A program made the position numbers and the translations under genes. A DNA stretch of 51,596 nt from Bacteroidales bacterium (GTDB lineage Bacteria; Bacteroidota; Bacteroidia; Bacteroidales; JAAYJT01). Positions within the stretch are counted from its first letter, which is position 1; the number at the start of each line of letters is the position of its first letter. Where the stretch lies: positions 1 through 51,596 of the forward strand of contig JAAYJT010000071.1 of the NCBI GenBank assembly GCA_012522795.1, in the 5' to 3' direction. Shown here piece after piece: positions 43,864 to 51,596 of this stretch. The notes under the pieces are model-generated. The model did not search any database. It was not told where the DNA came from and worked only from the letters and a program-made list of their open reading frames with translations.

Positions 43864-45210
43864 TTAGTTGGTGAAAGAAGCTTGAAGGTACACTCCAAAA
43901 GTTGTATTTCCCGGTGTGGAGCTGACTTCGATTTTTCCGCCATGGTTCCGGATGATTTGTCGTGTAAGGCTTAAGCCTATACCGGAGCCGTTTTCGCGTG
44001 TTGAAAAGAAAGGCACAAAAATTTGATCTAAAATTTCAGGGGGAATACCGTGGCCATTATCGGTGATTGACAGCCGGCAATAACCCTCATCGTCTGAAAC
44101 TGCTTTTACGATAATATGGGCTTCCTGCAGTGTTTCAACGGCTTCTATGGCGTTCTTAAACAAGTTGATAAGTGCCTGCGACAACTGCACTTCATCGCCT
44201 TCAATACAAAGTTCAGAATCTATCTGCACATCGAAATTGATAGGGTGCGCCTTGGATTCAGCTTGTAATAATGCCAGTAGTTTTTCAATAAAAGCATGAA
44301 GTCTGATCGGTTTAAAGACCGGCTTTGAGAGTTTTGTGAGTGTGCGGTAGGATTCCACAAAACGAATCAACCCCATTCCCCTTTCATGAATAACATCAAG
44401 CCCTTTTATCGTGTTTTTTGTTCTATTATCGTTTGTATTATTTTGAGTATCAGTATAATACCCCAACAGGGTTTCACTCAATGAAGTGATGGGCGCAATG
44501 GAATTCATGATTTCATGGGTCAGCACCCGGATGATTTTTTGCCACGATTCTATTTCAATGGCATCCATTTCGTTGCTGATATCATGTATGGAAATGATGC
44601 GCAACTTTTCTCCATGTCGTTGAAATGTAGTTGCATGAAGCGATAGGTTACGTGTGACCGAGTCGGCATGCAGCTTCACGAGCTGTTTTGAGCTTTGCTC
44701 TTTTAGTAGTGAGACTGCTTCATACAGGCCTGCGTCCACCCGCTTGAGCTGTTCTATATGTGTCAGAGAGTGATAGTTAAGTAGTGTTTTAGCCGGAGAA
44801 TTGGCCTGAAGTATCCTGCCACTTTCATCAACTACCATGATTCCGGTTGCAACCTGCTCTAACAGAAGTCCGTAGAACTGCTCTTGCTCATGGTTTCTAA
44901 ACTTTACCTCCTGAATTAACTGATTCATACGATTTAATCCCTGATTGAGCTCTTTGGTAGGTTTATGTCGCACATCCTCAGGGAAATACAAAGTTGAATC
45001 CTCGTTTTCAACGGCATTAAAAAAGTAAGTTACCTTCTCATGAAGTCGCCTGAACAGCTTAAAAATATGGTACGAAATCCACACCATTCCCAAAGCAGGA
45101 ATAATGGCAAACCATGATTGCATCATCAGATGATAAGCCATCCATGCCGCAAAAGTTACCAACAGCAGTATATAGATTGCCAAGCGGAGGTTTGGATTTC
45201 GATGTTTCAT
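43864..45210 (-). CDS. Sensor histidine kinase
   Basis: A 448-residue membrane kinase. Two N-terminal helices (about 8-47) are separated by only a few residues, so almost no periplasmic sensor loop exists and the signal is probably membrane or cytoplasmic. A HAMP-like linker follows, then a PAS-like domain (about 105-215: LLEQVATGIMVVDESGRILQAN). The dimerisation helix has phospho-accepting His232 in VLTHEIMNSIAPI, and the ATPase domain has the N box NLFKNAIEA, G1 DNGHGIP and G2 GSGIGLSL. It should phosphorylate the regulator encoded just upstream in the same unit (45 bp apart). Confidence 0.93.
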   Translation of the reverse strand: MKHRNPNLRLAIYILLLVTFAAWMAYHLMMQSWFAIIPALGMVWISYHIFKLFRRLHEKVTYFFNAVENEDSTLYFPEDVRHKPTKELNQGLNRMNQLIQEVKFRNHEQEQFYGLLLEQVATGIMVVDESGRILQANSPAKTLLNYHSLTHIEQLKRVDAGLYEAVSLLKEQSSKQLVKLHADSVTRNLSLHATTFQRHGEKLRIISIHDISNEMDAIEIESWQKIIRVLTHEIMNSIAPITSLSETLLGYYTDTQNNTNDNRTKNTIKGLDVIHERGMGLIRFVESYRTLTKLSKPVFKPIRLHAFIEKLLALLQAESKAHPINFDVQIDSELCIEGDEVQLSQALINLFKNAIEAVETLQEAHIIVKAVSDDEGYCRLSITDNGHGIPPEILDQIFVPFFSTRENGSGIGLSLTRQIIRNHGGKIEVSSTPGNTTFGVYLQASFTN

Positions 45211-45255
45211 CTTTATATATTGAAATTCAATGAGATATAATACATATGGATGCTT

Positions 45256-46617
45256 TTAAAGTCCGTATTTCTTTAATTTATTATACAAGGTTTGTCGTGT
45301 AATGCCTAATTGCGAAGCTACGGCGCTCATGTTTCCATTGTGTTGCCGTAAACTGGCTTCTATCAATTGCTTTTCCATCTCATCAAGGGTTTGTATTCGG
45401 GGCATGGCTTTTGGGCGTGTGCCGGAAAATAGAAAATGCTCCGGAGCAAGTGAATTCCCATCGCTAAGGATAACAGCTTTCTCAATTGTATGTTGTAATT
45501 CGCGCACATTTCCGGGCCAATCGTAGCGGATCATTCGCTCTAAAACGGCATTCCCAAATCGTAGTCCTTGCTTTTTATATTTTGAAGCGTAAATCTCTAA
45601 AAAGAAATTCGCTAAAAGCGGTATATCGTCCAATCGTTCGCGCAGCGGCGGAATTTCGATCTGTATCGTATTAATCCGATACAGCAGGTCTTCCCTGAAT
45701 TTCCCTTCAGCTACCATTGATTGCAAATCGCTGTTGGTAGCACATACCAAACGGATATCTACCGGTATTTTCTTGTTGGAACCTACTCTTACAACCTCGC
45801 GGTTTTGCAAGGCAGCCAACAGCTTGGCTTGAAGCGGCAGCGAAATATTGGCAATTTCATCCAAAAAGAGCGTACTTCCTTTGGCAACTTCAAATTTGCC
45901 GGCGCGGTCTTCCCGTGCATCGGTAAAAGCACCCTTCACATGACCAAATAGCTCACTCTCAAACAGGCTTTCCGACAAAGAACCGATGTCTACATTCACC
46001 ATCACCTCCTCGCTGCGAAGCGATTGCAGGTGAATCTCCATAGCGATAATTTCTTTTCCCGTTCCGTTTTCGCCGGTCAATAGTACATTGGCATCGGTTT
46101 TGGCAACTTTTTGTACCAAATCGAGTGCCTCCCTGAAGCGTTTCGATTGCCCTATAATTGTAGGATGCTCTTTTTTTATGGCTGCCTTCAGACTTTGTTC
46201 CCGCTCTTTCAGCGTTTTAATCTCGCACCTCGATTGTCTCAACCTTATTGCTGAATTGATAGTAGCCAAAAGCTTGCTATTTTCCCACGGCTTTAACACA
46301 AAATCTATAGCTCCCTCCTTGATCGCTCGCACAGCCAACTCCACATCGCCATAAGCGGTTATCATAATTACAGAGCAATTAGCATCATGTTCTAAAATAC
46401 GATTCAGCCAGTAAAGTCCTTCATTGCCCGTAATAGTACCTGCCGAATAATTCATATCCAACAATATGGCATCAAAGCGTTTGGTTTCTATAAGAAATGG
46501 AATTTGATTGGGGTTGGAAGAGGTCATTACTTCATTGCATAATGGCCGCAACAGAAGTTCTAAAGCACTGAGTATGCTCTTGTTGTCATCGATGATAAGT
46601 ATATTGCTGTTTTTCAT
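45256..46617 (-). CDS. NtrC-family sigma-54-dependent response regulator
   Basis: A 453-residue activator. The receiver domain (1-125) has phospho-acceptor Asp54 (ILLDMNYS), MITAYGD and LKPW. The AAA+ domain (about 150-385) has Walker A GENGTGKE, the sigma-54-contact loop GAFTDA at 229-234 (consensus GAFTGA), Walker B LFLDEI and sensor residues around LVCATNSDL. The C-terminal Fis-type helix-turn-helix is MSAVASQLGITRQTLYNKLKKYGL. It likely activates the tolC operon through the tandem palindromes at 25934-25972. A related site in its own promoter region suggests autoregulation. It is first in the unit with the histidine kinase. Confidence 0.95.
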   Translation of the reverse strand: MKNSNILIIDDNKSILSALELLLRPLCNEVMTSSNPNQIPFLIETKRFDAILLDMNYSAGTITGNEGLYWLNRILEHDANCSVIMITAYGDVELAVRAIKEGAIDFVLKPWENSKLLATINSAIRLRQSRCEIKTLKEREQSLKAAIKKEHPTIIGQSKRFREALDLVQKVAKTDANVLLTGENGTGKEIIAMEIHLQSLRSEEVMVNVDIGSLSESLFESELFGHVKGAFTDAREDRAGKFEVAKGSTLFLDEIANISLPLQAKLLAALQNREVVRVGSNKKIPVDIRLVCATNSDLQSMVAEGKFREDLLYRINTIQIEIPPLRERLDDIPLLANFFLEIYASKYKKQGLRFGNAVLERMIRYDWPGNVRELQHTIEKAVILSDGNSLAPEHFLFSGTRPKAMPRIQTLDEMEKQLIEASLRQHNGNMSAVASQLGITRQTLYNKLKKYGL

Positions 46618-46642
46618 CCGAAAGTAAAAGATAAAGCTGATG

Positions 46643-46683
46643 CAAAGTTAATCTTTAATACCGGACTGTAAAAATAATTGACA
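46643..46683 (-). promoter_or_regulatory. Promoter of the regulator/kinase unit with overlapping regulator-like site
   Basis: On the minus strand, TAACTTTG (46643-46650) matches TAnnTTTG, about 25 nt upstream of the regulator start. Just upstream, 46667-46683 reads TGTAAAAATAATTGACA on the plus strand, differing at three of 17 positions from the tolC enhancer site TGTCAAAATATTAGACA. It covers the region where the -33 element would be, the placement expected for feedback control. Confidence 0.5.
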
Positions 46684-46739
46684 GTTTTCTATGAAGCTAA
46701 TTGATATATGAATTTCAAATTGGACTTGTGTTTCTAAAA

Positions 46740-47273
46740 TTACATTAGCTTTTTGTTGTTCTTCTCCCAAATCATATCGCTGTATGATTTGGCAATTATA
46801 TCCTCTTTTTCCAGCCCAAAGAAATTAAAAAATCTGTTACACTGCTCCTTCAGTTCATCTGTGGTGAATGTCCCTTTTTCATCAATTGCCTCCACTTCAA
46901 TAAAAGTCCCAAGATGTTCAACCTGGTCGAAATGGATTTTGACATTCTCCACAAAATAGATTCTACGCTTTTTCTTCACCACAACTTTAACTCCGAGCTG
47001 TTTTGTAAGGATTTCCTTCAGAGACACATCGGGCGTGTGCCTGTAGAGAATCACCCTCGACTCCTTTGCGCCGGCATAATCTTCCCTTTCGTAGTTTATC
47101 AGCGAATTTTCGATGTTCCCCTCCCTTAACTTCAGCCTTCCATGCTCAACATTGAAGTAGGTATCTGTCTGATGGTCAATCCCCTTGAATTCCGGGTTAA
47201 GCGTAAGTAAAAGGTTTTCAGATTTTTCGATATTGTCAGCTCTGGCTTTAAATTCAAAATTTCTCAGGTTCAT
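46740..47273 (-). CDS. CYTH-domain protein (class IV adenylate cyclase-like), copy 2
   Basis: A 177-residue paralogue of the protein at 25154-25681, about 85% identical by eye, with the same key strands (RNFEFKAR, GRLKLREG, KKKRRIYF, HLGTFIEVEA). Divergence is scattered, with a different C-terminus (WEKNNKKLM). It has no DUF438 partner gene and seems to be transcribed alone from a -7 element about 90 nt upstream. As with copy 1, cyclase or triphosphatase activity is unproven. Confidence 0.85.
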   Translation of the reverse strand: MNLRNFEFKARADNIEKSENLLLTLNPEFKGIDHQTDTYFNVEHGRLKLREGNIENSLINYEREDYAGAKESRVILYRHTPDVSLKEILTKQLGVKVVVKKKRRIYFVENVKIHFDQVEHLGTFIEVEAIDEKGTFTTDELKEQCNRFFNFFGLEKEDIIAKSYSDMIWEKNNKKLM

Positions 47274-47363
47274 GGAGTAAGAGGTTTTTAACAGAAGTTG
47301 ATTTTTTATAAAGATTTTAAGAACACTTTAATTTTTATAATCAAAGTCTTTGGTTTAGTCAAA

Positions 47364-47371
47364 CAAAGATA
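47364..47371 (-). promoter_or_regulatory. Candidate -7 element for CYTH copy 2
   Basis: Reads TATCTTTG on the minus strand (TAnnTTTG). The rest of the A/T-rich gap to 47624 holds nothing I recognise. Confidence 0.35.
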
Positions 47372-47624
47372 GCTTTTAATACTTCTAATGGTTTAATTTA
47401 ATACTAAAAGTATGTAGGAGCATAGATTTGATACATTTCCAATATTAGTGATATTTAATAAGCTTGAATATTCGCTAGGTATATATGAGTTAAGTTTTGA
47501 AAAATAAAAACCAATTAGAAACTAAAAAGACAGAATTTTAATAGTGAGGTTTTACGGTTTATTTAAAAAAACATGAATAATTTTGGAAAATAAATTTACA
47601 GCCAGAAATAATCATAAGTCTGTT

Positions 47625-47674
47625 AAAAATATTATCCCGAATTGAATGTTGCTATAATTCGGGATAATATTTTT
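47625..47674 (-). terminator. Strong bidirectional terminator after the S8 gene
   Basis: A perfect 19-bp stem (arms 47625-47643 and 47656-47674, core ATTATCCCGAAT/ATTCGGGATAAT) with a 12-nt loop. The outer ends are A-run and T-run, so it has a U-tract in both directions. It lies 28 bp past the S8 stop. Confidence 0.88.
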
Positions 47675-47701
47675 ATGAAAATTGATAAAACTGTAAGGAG
47701 C

Positions 47702-50548
47702 TTAGTATTCGTTTAGAACAATATTTACAATTCCTATTACATCAAACACATTTATAATTCCGTCAGCATTTACATCGGCATTCTCGAAACAGAATGGCTG
47801 CGGGTTGTTTCCAACAACATGATTTACAACAGTAATGACATCAATCACATTGACTATTCCATCGCAATTTGCATCACCTAAAAGCAAATCGGACAGGGTA
47901 GTGAAAGATATCTGATTTCCGTATGCTGTACCCATGTCATTAACTGCATAGGCTCTTAAATAATATTGAGTATTTGGGTTAAGACCCTGGATCAGACTTA
48001 CAAAACTTCCTTCACCACTGCCATCTGTAGTGTGATCATCGCTGATAGTTGGATTCGTATCTGTACTCCAACAAACACCACGCTGACTGACTTCAGAACC
48101 TCCATCCCAGGTAACATTGCCACCTGACACCGCTGATGTGGAGGTTATTTCTGCAACTTCTGCCGTGCTTACCATTGGCGTTGTAGCGCCGGTTCCTGTA
48201 ATCGTAATGCTATCAATACAAACTCCATGTCCGAGGTTTGAAACCGCTTCAAAAGTAATATAGTAAGTAGGGCTTGCTTCGGGCAACGTAAGGATAACTT
48301 CTGTCCAGTTTGCAACATTTGAATTATACGTAGCCAAAGTTTGCCATGTGCCGTTAACTGATGTTTTATACTTTACCTTTAGTTCATCCTGATAGTTGAA
48401 AATAAACAAGGTTCGAAGCTGATTGGTATAATGGAATTTAAGTTCTGTTGATTGATAGCCTGCCAGATTAAGTTCCGGTGAAACCAGTCTTGTGGTATTG
48501 CCTCCGCCGGTAAATCCGCTAACCTTAAAATAAGCGTTTTTAGTACCCTGATAAGCATTGCCAGGATTACTTCCACCGTTGCCGGCACCAATTGCCCAGT
48601 CAGTTGAGGCGGACACATATTCCTGCGACCAGCATACGGGTATCGCAGATGATTGTTCAAAACCTTCTTCAAAAGGAAGCTGAAAAACTTCGCATCCGGT
48701 AAATGCTGATGTTGAACGTCCGCTTGAATACTGGTTCTGATCATTGTATGACCATAGCCGGTAAAAATATTGCATGGCAGGTTCCAGACCTAAATGCAGG
48801 AACTCGGTATCCCCTCCTTTATATAGGATAGTTCCGCCTTCCGGAAGTGTATTCCCTGGCTGATAAACCATTCCTGAATCAGGTATTCCGAAAACGTTAT
48901 CAGTTGACCATGCAAGCATAACATTATTCCCATCAGGATTTTTATTCCATGAAACCGAAATTTCACTTGAGCTCAGTGAAGTAGCGGAAATATTTGATGG
49001 GTTCATAATACCGGTAAGATAGTTTTGAGCATCCACTAATGCCTGATATGCATTAAGTCTGCCGCTGCCCAGCTGGCCAATATAGTTTGGATTAACTGCA
49101 TAATGATCGTCTGTTGAGTTTATCAGGATCTCAGCAAGATCTTCAGGAGTCAGTAGTCCGTATATATGAGATATTACCTGGGCTGCCACTCCCGATACGT
49201 GAGGGCATGCCATTGAAGTTCCCTGAAAGAATCCATAAGTGCTGTTATTCAGAGTACTCAGTACACCTCTATTAGACGCAGTATTAGTTTCACCGCCCGG
49301 TGCTGAAATATCAACCCAGGCTCCATAATTTGAATAATACGAGCGTACATCACTGTGATTTGTAGCTGCTACGGCAAATGTTCCTGAATAATATCCGGGA
49401 TACCATGCGCCTGTAGCATTATCGTTGCCGGCTGCAAAAATTGTTATTCCGCCGTCAATAAGCGCATCGCCTCCTCCGTTTATGTTAAAATAGTCAATGG
49501 CATCAAGAACGTTCTGGTCGTATACACCGGCGTTGCTATAACCCCAACTGTTTTGAGATATTGCAGCACCATTGTCGGCTGCCCAGATAGGAGCAAGATG
49601 AAAACCACCATTAGTCATCCCGGAGAAAACCTGACATGACATGAGTCTTACACCGTCGTTATTGCCTGTTCCTCCTGCAATCCCAGCAACACCAAGATTG
49701 TTGTTGTTTACTGCAGAAATGGTTCCTCCAACGTGGGTTCCATGATCGCCCGGATTGATATTACTGTTTCCTGAAACAAAATTATATCCTATTTCTGACC
49801 ACATATTGCCGGCCAGATCGGGATGATTGTATTGAATTCCCTCATCAATTACAGCAACTATCAGGTCGCTGCTACCTTTTTCAATATCCCATGCCTGAAA
49901 CAATTTTATGTCTGAACCCGGTGTTCCGCCTGTTTGCCCCGTATTGTTATAATGCCATTGTTCGTCGAGTCGCGGGTCGTTGGTAGTCCAGTCGGTAGAT
50001 GAATTTTCGGGATTTGAAGCAGGTTCTGTCATAACCCTTTGAGCAACACCTGTATAAAGCACTTTCTTAAATTCCGGTGCTGCATATTCAACTTCGTCAA
50101 GCGATCGATATCCGGCAACTATGGTTTTAATATCAGCACCCGATTCAAATGTAAGCCTGTACCAAAGATGAAAACCCCATGCTTTGTGTTTTTGTGTAAA
50201 AGTGTTATTAAATGCATTACTTAAGAATTCCTGTTTTACATTTTGAGCCCTGAACAGATCATTTAATCTGTCAACGGGTTCAATATTAAAACGAACGAGT
50301 CCGTTGCTTAGTCTGGTAGCAGGTTGTTGTTCAAGCTGTTCGGCATATTCAGGTTTGAATTTCAGAAGCACGACACCATCTTCGTAAGCGTCAGATGACA
50401 CACTTTGTAAATCAATAGGAGGTCGTTCGCCGCGAACTACTCTATAATTTTCGTTAATGGTTTGTGTTTGACCAGGTTTGATAAGACCAAACATGACAAT
50501 TACCAGCATAACAAATGCTGTAGTCCTGAAAAGGATCGGTTTTTTCAT
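47702..50548 (-). CDS. S8 subtilase with C-terminal dockerin (no T9SS sorting domain)
   Basis: A 948-residue exported serine peptidase. Signal peptide (MKKPILFRTTAFVMLVIVMFGLIKPGQTQ), an N-terminal propeptide (about 30-160), then the S8 domain with Asp235 (AVIDEGIQYNHPDL), His269 (GDHGTHVGGT) and Ser445 (GTSMACPHVSG). The triad and the oxyanion-region Asn (AAGNDN) are all present. Next come an FN3-like domain, a jelly-roll domain (about 630-790), another FN3-like domain (VSTAEVAEITSTSAVSGGNV...) and a dockerin at 891-946, followed only by Glu-Tyr and the stop. As with the second M14 enzyme, no cohesin-like module or sorting domain follows. A terminator 28 bp downstream shows the gene end is natural, not a recent break. 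Confidence 0.92.
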   Translation of the reverse strand: MKKPILFRTTAFVMLVIVMFGLIKPGQTQTINENYRVVRGERPPIDLQSVSSDAYEDGVVLLKFKPEYAEQLEQQPATRLSNGLVRFNIEPVDRLNDLFRAQNVKQEFLSNAFNNTFTQKHKAWGFHLWYRLTFESGADIKTIVAGYRSLDEVEYAAPEFKKVLYTGVAQRVMTEPASNPENSSTDWTTNDPRLDEQWHYNNTGQTGGTPGSDIKLFQAWDIEKGSSDLIVAVIDEGIQYNHPDLAGNMWSEIGYNFVSGNSNINPGDHGTHVGGTISAVNNNNLGVAGIAGGTGNNDGVRLMSCQVFSGMTNGGFHLAPIWAADNGAAISQNSWGYSNAGVYDQNVLDAIDYFNINGGGDALIDGGITIFAAGNDNATGAWYPGYYSGTFAVAATNHSDVRSYYSNYGAWVDISAPGGETNTASNRGVLSTLNNSTYGFFQGTSMACPHVSGVAAQVISHIYGLLTPEDLAEILINSTDDHYAVNPNYIGQLGSGRLNAYQALVDAQNYLTGIMNPSNISATSLSSSEISVSWNKNPDGNNVMLAWSTDNVFGIPDSGMVYQPGNTLPEGGTILYKGGDTEFLHLGLEPAMQYFYRLWSYNDQNQYSSGRSTSAFTGCEVFQLPFEEGFEQSSAIPVCWSQEYVSASTDWAIGAGNGGSNPGNAYQGTKNAYFKVSGFTGGGNTTRLVSPELNLAGYQSTELKFHYTNQLRTLFIFNYQDELKVKYKTSVNGTWQTLATYNSNVANWTEVILTLPEASPTYYITFEAVSNLGHGVCIDSITITGTGATTPMVSTAEVAEITSTSAVSGGNVTWDGGSEVSQRGVCWSTDTNPTISDDHTTDGSGEGSFVSLIQGLNPNTQYYLRAYAVNDMGTAYGNQISFTTLSDLLLGDANCDGIVNVIDVITVVNHVVGNNPQPFCFENADVNADGIINVFDVIGIVNIVLNEY

Positions 50549-50631
50549 AGTTTTGAAATTTATTAAGAATAAGTAAAAAAGTTGTATGCAGAGAGTATTT
50601 TAGCTTTATGTAAACGAGTTTATTTGGAGGG

Positions 50632-50639
50632 CAAAAATA
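50632..50639 (-). promoter_or_regulatory. Candidate -7 element for the S8 gene
   Basis: Reads TATTTTTG on the minus strand, about 85 nt before the S8 start. No convincing -33 TTG. Confidence 0.4.
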
Positions 50640-51079
50640 ATGAATTATTATAAACTTGCCTTTGCTTTTTGGGTTTTTATGGGAAAGATACTGAACATAT
50701 TGATCAAGGTATATATGCAACAGGCTGCTTTCCCCGGGAACTTAAAAGTATATTTGTATATCGTTGGTATTTAGTAATATAGATATAATCTCTTAAAAAA
50801 CATTATGATTTATGAACACAATAAATTATTTATTTATAATTTTGTATTTCTATATCATGATTGAACTGCTCATAAGCAAGCATACCGAAAAATCAGAAAA
50901 GAACTGCCTCGATCGCATTCTTTTTTCCAAATCATTAATTCTTAGGATTATGAGCATGGCGTTTGTTATATTTGATAAGGAACCACCATAGTTATTGAGT
51001 CGAATTTGTTAAAAATTAATTAATAATATATAAATCCCGAATTTTATTTCTTTTTAAATGTTTCACAAAAATTAGAATT
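50640..51079. other. Intergenic region before the last gene
   Basis: No gene seen. Two TATATTTG words (50749-50756 and 50967-50974) fit TAnnTTTG on the plus strand; the second, about 105 nt before the ATG at 51080, is the better promoter candidate for the last gene. Confidence 0.4.
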
Positions 51080-51596
51080 ATGAAAAAGTTAATTACTTTG
51101 TTAATGGCATTAGCTTTTGTAATGCCTGATCTGCTGGGAGAAACCGGAACGGTTACTTTGGGTAACGGAACTACTACAAATACTACAACCGGACATCCAA
51201 CTCCCTATGGTACGTATTATAAGAACCACCGTGTTCAGTATCTTGTGCTGGCCGGCGAACTTGCTTCACTGGGTTTGGCGCCCGGCGATATTACCGCAAT
51301 TGGTTTTGATGTTGCCAATGTTAATAATTGCAACGCCATGCCAAATTATACCATGATGGTAAAATTCACGGATGCAAATGAATTAACCACTGCTTTTGAT
51401 AATGAAGGTTATACCACAGTATGGACCAGTGATGAATTCCTACCGGAAAATGGATGGAATACGCATACTTTCAGTACTCCCATGAATTGGGATGGAGAAT
51501 CAAATCTGTTAATTGACGTTTGTTTTGATCTGGTTGAAACTTATTCACAAAATGCTTCGGTTTATTATACAGCTACTGCAACGAATCTTACAAATT
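51080..51596 (+). CDS. Secreted surface protein, N-terminal part (runs off the window)
   Basis: An open frame of 172 codons with no stop before the window ends. It starts with a signal peptide (MKKLITLLMALAFVMPDLLG). The next part, GTVTLGNGTTTNTTTGHPTPYG and then LGLAPGDITAIGFDVANVN, NYTMMVKFTDANELT, ENGWNTHTFSTPMNWDGESN and LLIDVCFDL, is an N-terminal beta domain I know from many large T9SS-exported Bacteroidota proteins. The rest of the protein, including any catalytic or sorting domain, lies outside the window. Confidence 0.75.
   Translation, partial: MKKLITLLMALAFVMPDLLGETGTVTLGNGTTTNTTTGHPTPYGTYYKNHRVQYLVLAGELASLGLAPGDITAIGFDVANVNNCNAMPNYTMMVKFTDANELTTAFDNEGYTTVWTSDEFLPENGWNTHTFSTPMNWDGESNLLIDVCFDLVETYSQNASVYYTATATNLTN

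Overview
The window looks like chromosomal DNA of a Bacteroidota bacterium, most likely of the Bacteroidales/Marinilabiliales type. The evidence is A+T-rich sequence, Bacteroidota-type -7 promoter elements (TAnnTTTG), large secreted proteins with type IX secretion system (T9SS) C-terminal sorting domains, DUF438, four-helix-bundle and NlpE/META proteins, and MacB-type exporters controlled by an NtrC-family regulator. I saw no rRNA, tRNA, CRISPR array or transposase.

Layout. 0.4-3.5 kb: housekeeping genes (nadD, mntP, a methyltransferase-thioredoxin pair, a small outer-membrane barrel). 3.8-18.9 kb: four consecutive genes for very large secreted peptidases: a gingipain-type C25 cysteine peptidase, two paralogous M14 zinc carboxypeptidases and a C10 (streptopain-type) cysteine peptidase. 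A fifth, an S8 subtilase, lies at 47.7-50.5 kb on the other strand. All five carry a canonical two-repeat type I dockerin. Three continue into a cohesin-like module and a T9SS sorting domain. The other two stop at or just after the dockerin.

19-24 kb: a decayed stretch with remnants of a phosphatase/sulfatase-family enzyme, a GH123-like glycosidase (two nonsense codons plus an internal deletion) and perhaps a GH16-like enzyme. Intact nlpE-like and catalase genes lie among them. 23.9-25.7 kb: a DUF438/hemerythrin/PAS protein in an apparent operon with a CYTH protein.

26-46.6 kb: an efflux locus. It holds a TolC-like channel, a HlyD/MacA-like adaptor, three large FtsX/MacB-type permeases and two nearly identical ATPases. 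Between these sit an outer-membrane protein, an M50-like membrane metallopeptidase, a hypothetical membrane protein, an alpha/beta hydrolase with an EF-hand-like loop and a transglutaminase-like lipoprotein. A divergent two-component system (histidine kinase and NtrC-type regulator) follows. Upstream of tolC I see two tandem 17-bp palindromic sites 22 bp apart, placed like enhancers for a sigma-54-like promoter. A related site sits in the promoter region of the regulator gene, which suggests one regulon with autoregulation. A second CYTH gene, about 85% identical to the first, closes this region, so the two copies bracket it.

The main hypothesis worth testing is that the dockerin-bearing peptidases assemble on the surface through the cohesin-like modules of the T9SS-anchored members, as a proteolytic analogue of a cellulosome. 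This is inference from domain layout only.
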